Notes under the pieces: generated by a model
Told to the model about the DNA's origin: nothing
The model's input: the letters and a program-made list of their open reading frames with translations, nothing else
Database searches by the model: none
Shown: positions 1 through 6,780 of the stretch, piece by piece
Layout of the letters: every line of letters starts with the position of its first letter
How positions within the stretch are numbered: position 1 is the first letter of the stretch
Made by a program: the position numbers and the translations under genes
Source: Firmicutes bacterium UBA6811
Lineage (GTDB): Bacteria > Bacillota > SHA-98 > UBA4971
Assembly: GCA_002452295.1 (NCBI GenBank)
Contig: DKEX01000132.1
Coordinates: forward strand, 888-11,096
DNA length: 10,209 nt
Reading direction: 5' to 3'

Positions 1-65
1 TAAGAGGACGGCATGCGCGGGCGGAGGCGGCAGGCGCAGCCTTAAAAGGAGGTAACGCACAATGA
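1..65 (+). CDS. 3' end of a probable upstream Opp/Dpp transporter gene (partial)
   Basis: Frame 3 stays open from the window edge to a TGA at 63-65. This TGA overlaps the ATG (62-64) of the next gene in a classic ATGA arrangement, and the residues are hydrophilic and Ala/Gly/Arg-rich. In oligopeptide transporter operons the two ATPase genes (D then F) are commonly coupled this way, so this could be the C-terminus of an OppD/DppD-like ATPase. Only about 20 codons are visible, with no diagnostic motif. Frame 2 also stays open until a TAA at 53-55, so the reading frame is a guess from context. Confidence 0.35.
   Translation, partial: RGRHARAEAAGAALKGGNAQ
45..55 (+). promoter_or_regulatory. Strong Shine-Dalgarno site of the OppF/DppF-like gene
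   Basis: AAAGGAGGTAA is a near-perfect complement of the 16S rRNA 3' end. The AGGAGG core (47-52) lies 9 nt before the ATG at 62, which fixes the start of the ATPase gene. Confidence 0.8.
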
Positions 66-1072
66 CGCAGACATACGGCCCGGGTCCGTTGCTGTCGGCG
101 CGGGACGTCTCCAAGCATTTCGTGCTCCACGAGACCCTCCTCGCCCGCTATCTGGCGGGAGCGAAGGACCGCACGGTCAGGGCGGTGGACGGCGTCAGCC
201 TCGAGGTGTACCCGGCGGAGACGCTGAGCCTGGTGGGGGAGTCCGGATGCGGCAAGAGCACGCTCGGGCGCACGGTGGTAGGCCTGTACGAACCCACATC
301 GGGCGAGGTCAGGTTTGACGGCAAGCCCCTCTGGGGGCAGCAGGCCCTGCCGCGGGCAAGCCTCCGCCGCCAGGCGCAGATAATCTTCCAGAACCCATAT
401 AGCTCCCTCAACCCGCGCCACACGGTGCGCCAGATCCTGAGCGTAGCCCTGGCAGCGCGCCAGGTGCCCGCCCGGGAACGCGAGGCCGAGACCATAGCCC
501 TGCTCCGGCGCGTCGGCCTCAGCGAGGAGCATATGGACAGGTATCCGCACCAGTTCAGCGGCGGCCAGCGGCAGCGCATCGGCGTCGCGAGGGCACTCGC
601 CATGCGCCCCAGGTTCGTGGTGGCCGACGAGCCTCTGTCGTCGCTGGACGTGTCGGTGCAAGCGCAGATCATCAACCTGCTCCGGGGTCTTCAGGACGAG
701 CTTGGCCTCGCCTACCTCTTCATCACTCACGACCTGCGGGTCGTGTACCACATCAGCCATCGCGTGGCCGTGATGTACCTCGGGCAGGTGGTCGAGGTCG
801 CGCCCACGGACGAGCTGTTCGAGAACCCGCTCCACCCATACACCCAGGCGCTCCTTTCGGCCATCCCCAGCATCGAGCGGCATCGGCGCCGGCAGCGGAT
901 GATGCTGGAGGGCACGGTGCCCACCCCCATCGACCCGCCGTCAGGCTGCCGGTTTCACCCCAGGTGCCCGCGGCGGGCCGCGCGGTGCGAGGAAGAACCG
1001 CCGGCCCTGCAGAGTGCGGGCCGGCAAGGGACCCCGGGGCACTTCGTGCGTTGCCACCTCGCACTGTCGTAA
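62..1072 (+). CDS. Oligopeptide/dipeptide ABC transporter ATP-binding protein (OppF/DppF type)
   Basis: Cytoplasmic ATPase (336 aa) that hydrolyses ATP to drive import through an Opp/Dpp-type permease pair. The nucleotide-binding domain is complete: Walker A GESGCGKST (59-67), Q-loop FQNPYSSLNP (109-118), ABC signature FSGGQRQRI (165-173), Walker B FVVADEP (185-191), D-loop SSLD and H-loop THD (H223). The C-terminal extension (about 255-336) carries HPYTQALLSAIP and four cysteines in GCRFHPRCP...C...C (296, 302, 309, 331), typical of the oligopeptide-transporter ATPase subfamily. Length is normal for OppF/DppF. The ATG has a strong ribosome-binding site and overlaps the stop of an upstream frame, so this looks like the last gene of a transporter operon whose remainder lies outside the window. 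The family also takes up nickel or oligosaccharide-like solutes, so the substrate is not determined. Confidence 0.95.
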   Translation: MTQTYGPGPLLSARDVSKHFVLHETLLARYLAGAKDRTVRAVDGVSLEVYPAETLSLVGESGCGKSTLGRTVVGLYEPTSGEVRFDGKPLWGQQALPRASLRRQAQIIFQNPYSSLNPRHTVRQILSVALAARQVPAREREAETIALLRRVGLSEEHMDRYPHQFSGGQRQRIGVARALAMRPRFVVADEPLSSLDVSVQAQIINLLRGLQDELGLAYLFITHDLRVVYHISHRVAVMYLGQVVEVAPTDELFENPLHPYTQALLSAIPSIERHRRRQRMMLEGTVPTPIDPPSGCRFHPRCPRRAARCEEEPPALQSAGRQGTPGHFVRCHLALS

Positions 1073-1315
1073 GGGGCGGCAGCAAGCCTTCGTGTTCGTC
1101 ATCCCACGGCTCGTCCCGGCGGCACACCCGCCACCGGCTGAAAGTGCGCCGGAGCCCAATCCGAGGGACGCCATCGCAGGGACGAGACCTCCGCGCCACC
1201 GCCCCACTTGCGCATTCCGGCCTTGCGCGCGCCCGCCGGAAACCGCCCCCGTCGAGGTGCAACCGAAGCGCAACATCGTTGCAAGGCTCCTGGCAACCGC
1301 GCACCGAGGTTTCCC
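1073..1315. other. Intergenic stretch between the Opp ATPase and the oxidoreductase unit
   Basis: Open frames cross this stretch on both strands, but none has a ribosome-binding site or family-like sequence. Small inverted repeats exist: GGCGG/CCGCC at 1118-1132 with a 5-nt loop, and CTCGTCCC (1110-1117) against GGGACGAG (1179-1186). None is followed by a T run, so no intrinsic terminator is evident. I see no RNA gene or riboswitch. Confidence 0.5.
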
Positions 1316-1344
1316 TTGTTTGCAGTAATTGGGCATGATATCCT
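1316..1344 (+). promoter_or_regulatory. Predicted sigma-A promoter (extended -10) of the oxidoreductase/DUF4127 unit
   Basis: TTGTTT (1316-1321, -35) and TATCCT (1339-1344, -10) are separated by exactly 17 nt. A TG at 1336-1337 one base upstream of the -10 makes it an extended -10 element. Transcription would start near 1351, giving a leader of about 28 nt before the GTG at 1379. The local AT richness contrasts with the very GC-rich sequence upstream. Confidence 0.6.
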
Positions 1345-1356
1345 ATGTAGGGATCA
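1336..1356. promoter_or_regulatory. Candidate operator: imperfect inverted repeat over the -10 and start site
   Basis: TGATATCCT (1336-1344) and AGGGATCA (1349-1356) are inverted copies around a 4-nt ATGT centre, with one bulged A and one T-G mismatch. The repeat covers the -10 hexamer and the expected transcription start, where a repressor would block RNA polymerase. The regulator encoded at 5624-6739 is the natural candidate ligand, but this is inference from position only. Confidence 0.3.
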
Positions 1357-1378
1357 AGAGGGAAGAGAGGGATGCGGA

Positions 1379-2365
1379 GTGCATCGAGTTGCTGTCCTGG
1401 GTGCGGGAACGATGGGAGGAGTCCACGTCGATTGCTACGTACGTTCGGGTCAGGCCGAGGTCGCATACGTGGCGGACCCCCGGCTCGAGCTGGCTCAGCA
1501 CATTGCCGCTACATGCGGCGCCACGCCCCTGGCCGATCCCGAGGCAGCGCTGCGAGATCCGGAGGTCGAGATAGTCAGCATATGCTTACCCACATACCTG
1601 CACAGAGAGTGGGCGGAAAAGGCCGCCGTCGCAGGGAAACACGTTTTCTGCGAAAAGCCCATAGCGCTGTCCTGCGAGGACGGCCGGGCCATGATCGAGG
1701 CGTGCCGAAAGGCAGAGGTGAAGCTGTGCATCGGGCACGTTCTGCGATACTTCCCGGAGTACGAAGCGGCCCATGACGACACCGCCGCAGGCAGGCTCGG
1801 GCGTATCGGTGTGGCCCGGCTCTTTCGGGGCGGGCCGTTTCCTGTGGCCTGGTCCAACTGGTACTCAGACCGGCGCCGGAGCGGCGGGCTTCTCCTAGAC
1901 CTGTCCATCCATGACTTCGACTTCCTGCAATGGTGCTTCGGACCCGTCGAGCGAGTGTATGCCCGTCGCATCAAGAACGAGCAACCTCCTCTCGAACATG
2001 CGCTCACGGTCCTGAGGATGAAAAGCGGGGCCATCGCGCACGTGGAAGGAAGCTGGGCGCACCCGGGCGGGTTCCACTACAGGTTCGAGATTTGTGGCGA
2101 TGCCGGCATGGTCGAGTTCGATAGCACCAAGTCACAGCCTCTTTCGGTCGTCACGCGGCAGGCGGCCGGGCAAGGCCCGGGGGTGGCGGTGCCGGAGAGC
2201 CCGCTTGCAGACAAGGAGCCGTACCTCCGCGAGATCTGCGATTTCCTGGCCTACGCCAGGGGCGAGTCGGAACCCAGGGTTACCCCGGAAGATGCCGTGG
2301 CAGCTCTTGCGGTAAGCCTTGCGGCCATAAGATCGGCCGACACCGGTGAGGTGGTGACGCTGTGA
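1379..2365 (+). CDS. Gfo/Idh/MocA-family NAD(P)-dependent oxidoreductase
   Basis: Cytoplasmic dehydrogenase (328 aa) expected to oxidise or reduce a sugar, inositol or sugar-derivative hydroxyl with NAD(P). An N-terminal Rossmann fold has GAGTMG (8-13) after the first strand. The family EKP motif (92-94, in HVFCEKPIALS) carries the lysine that contacts cofactor and substrate, and the C-terminal alpha/beta domain has GGLLLDLSIHDFDFLQW (169-185) with the usual Asp/His residues. The GTG start at 1379 is chosen because the protein then begins directly at the first beta strand (HRVAVLGAG) and a purine-rich AGAGAGG lies 8 nt or so upstream. The frame stays open back to 1208, but those extra residues are Arg/Pro-rich, unlike the family, and would start upstream of the predicted promoter. 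It is first in a unit with a second family member and a DUF4127 gene. Substrate unknown. Confidence 0.9.
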   Translation: MHRVAVLGAGTMGGVHVDCYVRSGQAEVAYVADPRLELAQHIAATCGATPLADPEAALRDPEVEIVSICLPTYLHREWAEKAAVAGKHVFCEKPIALSCEDGRAMIEACRKAEVKLCIGHVLRYFPEYEAAHDDTAAGRLGRIGVARLFRGGPFPVAWSNWYSDRRRSGGLLLDLSIHDFDFLQWCFGPVERVYARRIKNEQPPLEHALTVLRMKSGAIAHVEGSWAHPGGFHYRFEICGDAGMVEFDSTKSQPLSVVTRQAAGQGPGVAVPESPLADKEPYLREICDFLAYARGESEPRVTPEDAVAALAVSLAAIRSADTGEVVTL

Positions 2366-2406
2366 TGCTCCCTTGCGCTGTTTGTGGAAAGAAGGAAACC
2401 CGGCCC

Positions 2407-3399
2407 GTGCGGATAGGCATGATCAGCTTCGCCCATATGCATGCGTACAGCTATGCTCGTGTGGCGCACATGATCGATGACGCTGTGCTCGTCGCAATCG
2501 CCGACGAAGACGACGACAGGGGCACCGACGCCGCCCGCAGGTTTGGAGCGACGCTCCATCGGGATTACCGTGGGCTCCTCAATAGCGACATCGACGCTGT
2601 AATAGTCTGCTCCGAGAACGCCCGCCACGCCGAGCATGTGGTGGCGGCGGCGCAGGCAGGCAAGCATGTGCTCTGCGAGAAGCCCATTGCCACCACGCTC
2701 CGGGATGCGCGCCGAATGGTGGAAACGTGCGCCTCCTGCGGCATCATCCTGGCGCAGGCGTTCCCGGTGAGACACGCCCCGGCTGTCGTGCGGGCTAAAC
2801 ACCTGATCGACGCGGGCAAAATCGGCCAGATTCTTGCCATAAGCGGCACGAACCACGGCAGGATGCCGGGCGGGTGGTTCACCGACCGGGCGCTTGCGGG
2901 CGGAGGCGCGGTGATGGATCACACCGTGCACGTGGTGGACGTGCTCAGATGGTTCCTGGCAGATGAGGTCAGGAAGGTCTACGCCGAGGTAGACACGGGG
3001 TTCCACGACATCCCCATCGACGATTGCGGCACGCTCGCCATTGAGTTTCGCGGCGGCGTCTTCGCCACTCTCGACCCGAGCTGGTCGAGGCCCAGGGCGT
3101 ATCCTACATGGGGTGACGTGACCGTGGAGATCGTGGGCACAGACGGAGTGATCTCCATCGATGCCTTTGCGCAGATGTCGGTCGAATCGAGCGACCGCGA
3201 GGGCGCAGTGTTCTACAGGTACTGGGGAGACGACATGGATCTCCTGCTCATCAGGGATTTCGTCAAAGCGGTGAAGACCGGGGGTCGCCCGGCCGCAATA
3301 GGGCAGGACGGCCTTCGGGCGCTGGAAGTGGCGCTGGCGGCTTACCGGTCGGCCGAGCTTGGAGCGCCGGTCGAGCTGCCCTCGGCCGATCTGGAGTAA
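2407..3399 (+). CDS. Second Gfo/Idh/MocA-family oxidoreductase
   Basis: A 330-aa paralogue-like neighbour of the preceding enzyme, though the two are clearly diverged. It has the Rossmann N-terminus (RIGMISFAHMHAYSY), EKP (91-93, in HVLCEKPIATT), and a C-terminal domain with GGGAVMDHTVHVVDVLRW (165-182), where D171, H172, H175 and D178 are likely active-site residues. The usual GxGxxG glycines are replaced by SFAHMHA, a variant I regard as characteristic of one subgroup. Start choice is uncertain. GTG 2407 gives the family-like N-terminus and has AAGGA 10 nt upstream. ATG 2365 (or GTG 2362) overlaps the previous stop as TGATG, a typical coupling arrangement, but adds about 14 residues including CAVCGKKE that do not resemble the family. 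Probably translated from the same mRNA as its neighbours. Substrate unknown. Confidence 0.88.
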   Translation: MRIGMISFAHMHAYSYARVAHMIDDAVLVAIADEDDDRGTDAARRFGATLHRDYRGLLNSDIDAVIVCSENARHAEHVVAAAQAGKHVLCEKPIATTLRDARRMVETCASCGIILAQAFPVRHAPAVVRAKHLIDAGKIGQILAISGTNHGRMPGGWFTDRALAGGGAVMDHTVHVVDVLRWFLADEVRKVYAEVDTGFHDIPIDDCGTLAIEFRGGVFATLDPSWSRPRAYPTWGDVTVEIVGTDGVISIDAFAQMSVESSDREGAVFYRYWGDDMDLLLIRDFVKAVKTGGRPAAIGQDGLRALEVALAAYRSAELGAPVELPSADLE

Positions 3400-3409
3400 G
3401 CCCGTTCCG

Positions 3410-3429
3410 GGCAGGGTCAGGCAGGGTGA
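3410..3429 (+). repeat. 10-bp tandem repeat across the DUF4127 start
   Basis: GGCAGGGTCA (3410-3419) is followed immediately by GGCAGGGTGA (3420-3429), differing at one base. The second copy contains the GTG proposed as start, and the first provides purine-rich sequence that could act as ribosome-binding site. It may be a small duplication or chance in GC-rich DNA. Confidence 0.5.
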
Positions 3430-5219
3430 GGCGATTGTTGCGACGCATTGTGCTGGTGCCTCTGGACGAACGCCCGTGCAACCACTACTACCCACAACTC
3501 CTGGGAAGGGTGGCGGGCATCGAGGTCATCGTGCCCCCCGAGGACCTTCTCGGCAGAAAGAAACGCCCGGCCGCCCGGCGCGAACTGGGCGACTGGTTGA
3601 TGGACGAGGCCACAAGAGCGGACGGGCTGGTGGTATCCACTGACATGCTGGCCTACGGGGGACTCGTGCCGTCCCGCGTCAGCGGCGTTTCTTGTGAGGA
3701 TGCCCTCTCAAGCCTGGCAGTGCTTGGGCGCGTCCGGCAGGCGCGGCCGGGCCTGCCCATCTTCGGCCACAGCGTCATCATGCGCGTTCCTGCCTACAAC
3801 AGCGCTGACGAAGAGCCTGATTACTGGGCCACTTACGGCACTCGTCTCAACGTCTACTCCATGCTCCTCGACGTGGTTGATCGTGGCCCTGACGCGTGGC
3901 ATCGCATTTCGCACGGCGATGCAGGAGTTTCCCTCAGGAGTGCCCTCGAGGCGGTGGCCATGGAGCCGGCGACGCATGTCGGCGGCTCCCCGCTTCCCGG
4001 CAGCTCAGGGGGGGATGGCATGGGGCTGGGCGATGTTGTGGCCTACACGATCCTGGAGCAGCGTCTCGCGGATCTCCGGCGGTCGATCCCCGCTGAGGTG
4101 CGGGAGGACTGGCACTGGAGGCGAGACCGAAATCACCGGATCAACGAAGAGATGATTCGCTGGGCTGCGAGAGGCATCTTCGATTTCCTGGCGGTGACCC
4201 AGGATGACAGCAGCGTGCTGGGCTCACCTGCCCTGGAACAGCGACGTCTCGCCCACGTGGTCAGCGCCGCCCGCGCGTACCGAAAGGTCCTCATCTATCC
4301 GGGCGCTGACGAGGTGGGGATGGTCCTCGTGGCCCGGCAGGCCGCCGCAGGGATCGGCATCCGGCCCCGTGTGTGGCTGCGCTTCTCCTCGCAGGCCGGC
4401 CCTGGCGTGGTCCCCCGCTACGAGGACCGGCCGCTCCTCGAGGGCATCAAGAGCCAGGTGGTGGCCTGTGGAGGGTTTCTTGCCCCTTCGCCTGAGAGCG
4501 CCCAGATCCATCTCTTCGTCAGCAGCCCGGGCGGTCCGCAGCCTGAGGCCATCGAACAGGACATTCCTGGACGCGACCACGGGAGGAACCGGAACCTCGC
4601 GGAGTTCCTTGAAGCCCTGTCAGACCATTGTACGACTCAGCGCGTCGAAGGCCGGGTCGTCGCGCTTGCGGATGTGGCCTACGCCAACGGGGCGGACAGG
4701 AGCCTTGTGGAAATGTTGCCGTCCTACGTCCACCCGTTCGGCCTTGACGCCTTTGCGGCCTGGAACACCGCCGCGAACACGGTCGGAACCGCGCTTTCCC
4801 ATGCCTGCCTGAGACATGCGGCTCTCGGCGCCGCATTTGCCGGAGACGGCGGGTCCTTCAGTTTGTCGCCCGGCGGCGCTGCGGGCGAGCACGAACGGCG
4901 CGCGCTTGAGCGCGCTCATCACGAGTTCATGATGTTACGTTTCGCGGAGGACTGGGCGTATCAGGCCATCGTGAGGCAGCAAATCGCGGCCGAGTTGTCG
5001 GAGGTGCCCGGGGTCTCGCCTCAGGCGCTCGGGCCTCACAGGGGCGAAGTCGCCTGGCGGGTGCTCGCTCGGCTTCAAGACATCCTGGCACCGTGGGTTG
5101 ACACGTGGACGGAAGGGCCCTCGGGGAGTTTCAGCGTCGAGCTACGTGGTCTCTCCTTCCCATGGGATCGCCTTTTCGACATAAAGCTCGACCTCCGCGT
5201 GAACAGATCACCCGGCTGA
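3426..5219 (+). CDS. DUF4127 family protein
   Basis: Recognised as DUF4127 from RIVLVPLDERPCNHYYP (7-23), STDMLAYGGLVPSR (71-84), DYWATYGTRLNVYS (132-145), RDRNHRINEEMI (233-244), DFLAVTQDDSSVLG (253-266), PGADEVGMVLVAR (292-304), ADVAYANGADRSL (415-427), AAWNTAANTVGTALSHA (444-460) and a C-terminal RGLSFPWDRLFDIKLD segment. It has no signal peptide or membrane segment, so it is probably cytoplasmic. At 597 aa it seems longer than typical members, partly through a Gly/Ser-rich stretch at about 165-205. To my knowledge no activity is established. Conserved Asp, Glu, His and Asn clusters look like a catalytic or metal-binding site, which is inference. It starts 26 bp after the second oxidoreductase and is probably co-transcribed. 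GTG 3426 is the longest start; TTG 3438 is an alternative with GTGAGG 6 nt upstream. Confidence 0.9.
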   Translation: MRRLLRRIVLVPLDERPCNHYYPQLLGRVAGIEVIVPPEDLLGRKKRPAARRELGDWLMDEATRADGLVVSTDMLAYGGLVPSRVSGVSCEDALSSLAVLGRVRQARPGLPIFGHSVIMRVPAYNSADEEPDYWATYGTRLNVYSMLLDVVDRGPDAWHRISHGDAGVSLRSALEAVAMEPATHVGGSPLPGSSGGDGMGLGDVVAYTILEQRLADLRRSIPAEVREDWHWRRDRNHRINEEMIRWAARGIFDFLAVTQDDSSVLGSPALEQRRLAHVVSAARAYRKVLIYPGADEVGMVLVARQAAAGIGIRPRVWLRFSSQAGPGVVPRYEDRPLLEGIKSQVVACGGFLAPSPESAQIHLFVSSPGGPQPEAIEQDIPGRDHGRNRNLAEFLEALSDHCTTQRVEGRVVALADVAYANGADRSLVEMLPSYVHPFGLDAFAAWNTAANTVGTALSHACLRHAALGAAFAGDGGSFSLSPGGAAGEHERRALERAHHEFMMLRFAEDWAYQAIVRQQIAAELSEVPGVSPQALGPHRGEVAWRVLARLQDILAPWVDTWTEGPSGSFSVELRGLSFPWDRLFDIKLDLRVNRSPG

Positions 5220-5623
5220 TCGATGCAGCTACAAGGAACAGCACGTCGCGGCCGGCGCGGCGCAGCCCGAAGCCTCGGAGCCGTGGTGGCGCGCAGTGGA
5301 GAAATCTTCGGGTCTTGGCGAGCCCACAGGAGGAAATCGCGGGTCGGCATAGAAGTAATAGTAAAACAAGCGGTTTCGGGGATGCCCGGTGTCGATGTCC
5401 GATATCCCGAGGCCAGCCGCGTTGATCTTTGAGGTCGGGCAACGGAGGAGTCGCCGTGGCCGGGCGGCAAGTTCCCTGCAAGACCTCGATTTAAGGGTGG
5501 CACTTAGTGTTATAACTATGACGGTGCAACGTGACGCGGTACTGCCTCGCACGGCATTCGCTGCGCCCGCAAGCAGCCAGTCTCGACGGGCCGTCATTGT
5601 TATTCAGGATGGAAGGGTGGGTA
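5220..5623. other. Intergenic stretch between the DUF4127 and regulator genes
   Basis: About 400 bp with no family-like open frame and no terminator with a T run. It begins very GC-rich and becomes richer in A/T near 5350-5370 and 5490-5610. The regulator frame is open back to 5531, but residues before ATG 5624 do not look like a GntR N-terminus. A GATATCC heptamer at 5401-5407 also occurs in the candidate operator at 1338-1344. I see no RNA gene. Confidence 0.45.
5488..5516 (+). promoter_or_regulatory. Weak candidate promoter of the regulator/transporter unit
   Basis: TATAAC (5511-5516) is a good -10 match. The hexamer 17 nt upstream (GATTTA, 5488-5493) is a poor -35. A short palindrome CACTTAGTG (5501-5509) lies in the spacer and could be a protein-binding half site. 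The implied leader would be about 100 nt. Confidence 0.3.
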
Positions 5624-6739
5624 ATGGCAGAAGAGCTTGAGAGAGCATCCACGCCGCTATACGCGCAGGTGAAAAGGATCCTGTACTCGATGGTCGAAAC
5701 CAGCGAGCTCCAGCCGGGCGACAGGGTACTTTCGGAAAACGAGCTCATAGCACGCTATCACATCAGCAGCACCACGGCCCGCAGGGTGCTCAATGACATG
5801 GTCCAGGAAGGAGTCCTCTACCGGGTCCAGGGCAAAGGCACGTTCGTTGCCAGGGTTGCAGGAGACAATCGCGTTCGACGAAGAGTGAACGTTGTCATGC
5901 CCCACTGCGAGACAGATGAGCTCGACAACTTCTACTTCGGCAGCGTCATCATGGGCCTTCACGAGGGCCTCGCAGGGCTGGCAGCGCAGGTCGTCCTGTC
6001 TTGGAAGGACCCTGACCGCAGGCTGAGCTACCTCGAGGTGTACCGGCAGGACTCGTCGCTCGGCGGCATGGCCATCGTGGCTCCACGCAAAGATGCCCTA
6101 GTCGAGCTCACGGAGCTCCGCGAGATGTCGGCTCCTTTCGTCGTGGTCGGCGCCACGTTCGCAGGCCAGGGGATACCTTCCGTGGACACGGACAACCTCC
6201 AAGGTGCGAAAGACGCTGTGCGGCACCTCGCGGGGCTCGGGCATCGCCGAATAGCGCTCGTAAGCGCCGTGCTCGACGAGATGAACAGCATCGACAGACG
6301 TCGAGGGTATATCGAGGCGCTAGAGGAGGCCGGGTTATCAGTCGATCCCGATCTCATCTTCGAGCAGACCCAGTCAGTGAAGAACCTGGATTTCGCAGCT
6401 GACGCGGTTGACACCCTCCTGACCATGGCTAACCCTCCCACTGCTGTATTCGCTGCAAGCCATACGCTCGCCATGGGTGTAATGCTGGCGCTCAAGGCGC
6501 GGGGTGTTCGCATACCGGACGACGTTTCGCTCGTCGGCTTCGATGATCTCAGTTCATCCCTTTACGTGGAGCCTCCGTTATCCACTGTCTCGCAGCCGGT
6601 CTTCGAGATGGCAAAACGCGCCGGGAAGCTGCTCGCCGAAATCATGAGAGACAACTGGCCCGCTACCGACAATTGTGAGATCCTTCTGCCTACCAGTCTT
6701 GTTGTTAGAGAATCGTGTGGGCCGCGGAACAGAATGTGA
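5624..6739 (+). CDS. GntR-family transcriptional regulator with LacI-type sensor domain
   Basis: Predicted DNA-binding regulator (371 aa) of the hybrid architecture known from AraR of Bacillus. The N-terminal GntR winged helix-turn-helix (about 10-77) contains PLYAQVKRIL, GDRVLSENELIARYHISSTTARRVLNDM and the wing YRVQGKGTFVA. A LacI/periplasmic-binding-like effector domain (about 88-365) includes HLAGLGHRRIALVS (201-214), RRGYIEALEEAGL (226-238), DDVSLVGFDDLSSSLYVEPPLSTVSQP (from 299) and the tail LLPTSLVVRESC. The effector is likely a sugar. ATG 5624 is chosen because the GntR domain begins just after it and GAAGGGTGG lies about 6 nt upstream; ATG 5609 is an alternative. It sits between the DUF4127 unit and the transporter genes, so it probably controls one or both. 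By analogy it would be a repressor released by the imported sugar or a derivative; this is not shown by the sequence. Confidence 0.93.
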   Translation: MAEELERASTPLYAQVKRILYSMVETSELQPGDRVLSENELIARYHISSTTARRVLNDMVQEGVLYRVQGKGTFVARVAGDNRVRRRVNVVMPHCETDELDNFYFGSVIMGLHEGLAGLAAQVVLSWKDPDRRLSYLEVYRQDSSLGGMAIVAPRKDALVELTELREMSAPFVVVGATFAGQGIPSVDTDNLQGAKDAVRHLAGLGHRRIALVSAVLDEMNSIDRRRGYIEALEEAGLSVDPDLIFEQTQSVKNLDFAADAVDTLLTMANPPTAVFAASHTLAMGVMLALKARGVRIPDDVSLVGFDDLSSSLYVEPPLSTVSQPVFEMAKRAGKLLAEIMRDNWPATDNCEILLPTSLVVRESCGPRNRM

Positions 6740-6755
6740 GGTGAACGCACCTCAC
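6736..6755 (+). promoter_or_regulatory. 8-bp perfect inverted repeat overlapping the regulator stop codon
   Basis: GTGAGGTG (6736-6743) and CACCTCAC (6748-6755) form a perfect 8-bp stem with a 4-nt loop AACG. It includes the TGA stop of the regulator and ends 11 nt before the ribosome-binding site of the binding-protein gene. It is followed by A residues, not T, and preceded by no A/T tract suited to a minus-strand terminator. It therefore reads better as an mRNA stability or processing element, or an operator, than as a terminator. Confidence 0.55.
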
Positions 6756-6766
6756 TCAAAAAAGCC

Positions 6767-6775
6767 AGGAGGTGG
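6767..6775 (+). promoter_or_regulatory. Shine-Dalgarno site of the binding-protein gene
   Basis: AGGAGGTGG lies 8 nt (from the AGGAGG core) before ATG 6781. A GTG in the same frame at 6772 overlaps this site and so cannot easily be the start, which decides for ATG 6781. Confidence 0.8.
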
Positions 6776-6780
6776 ACAAG

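Noticed and set aside
1208..1378. 57-residue N-terminal extension of the first oxidoreductase
   Set aside because: The extension is Arg/Pro-rich and precedes the predicted promoter. The GTG at 1379 gives a normal Rossmann start with a ribosome-binding site.
1433..1444. GCTACGTACGTT palindrome reminiscent of AraR-type operators
   Set aside because: It lies inside the first oxidoreductase's coding sequence, is short, and lacks the flanking A/T half-site bases. Chance is the simpler explanation.
753..1466. 237-codon minus-strand open frame across the end of the Opp ATPase and the following gap
   Set aside because: Its composition is Arg/Pro/Gly-rich, no family is recognised, and it runs antisense to a well-supported gene, the promoter and the next gene's start.
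2251..3495. 414-codon open frame on the minus strand opposite the second oxidoreductase
   Set aside because: The plus-strand frame has clear family motifs. The minus-strand frame is a shadow expected in GC-rich coding DNA, with no recognisable domain.
5531..5623. 31-residue N-terminal extension of the GntR/LacI-type regulator
   Set aside because: It does not resemble the family, and ATG 5624 has a good ribosome-binding site directly before the GntR domain.
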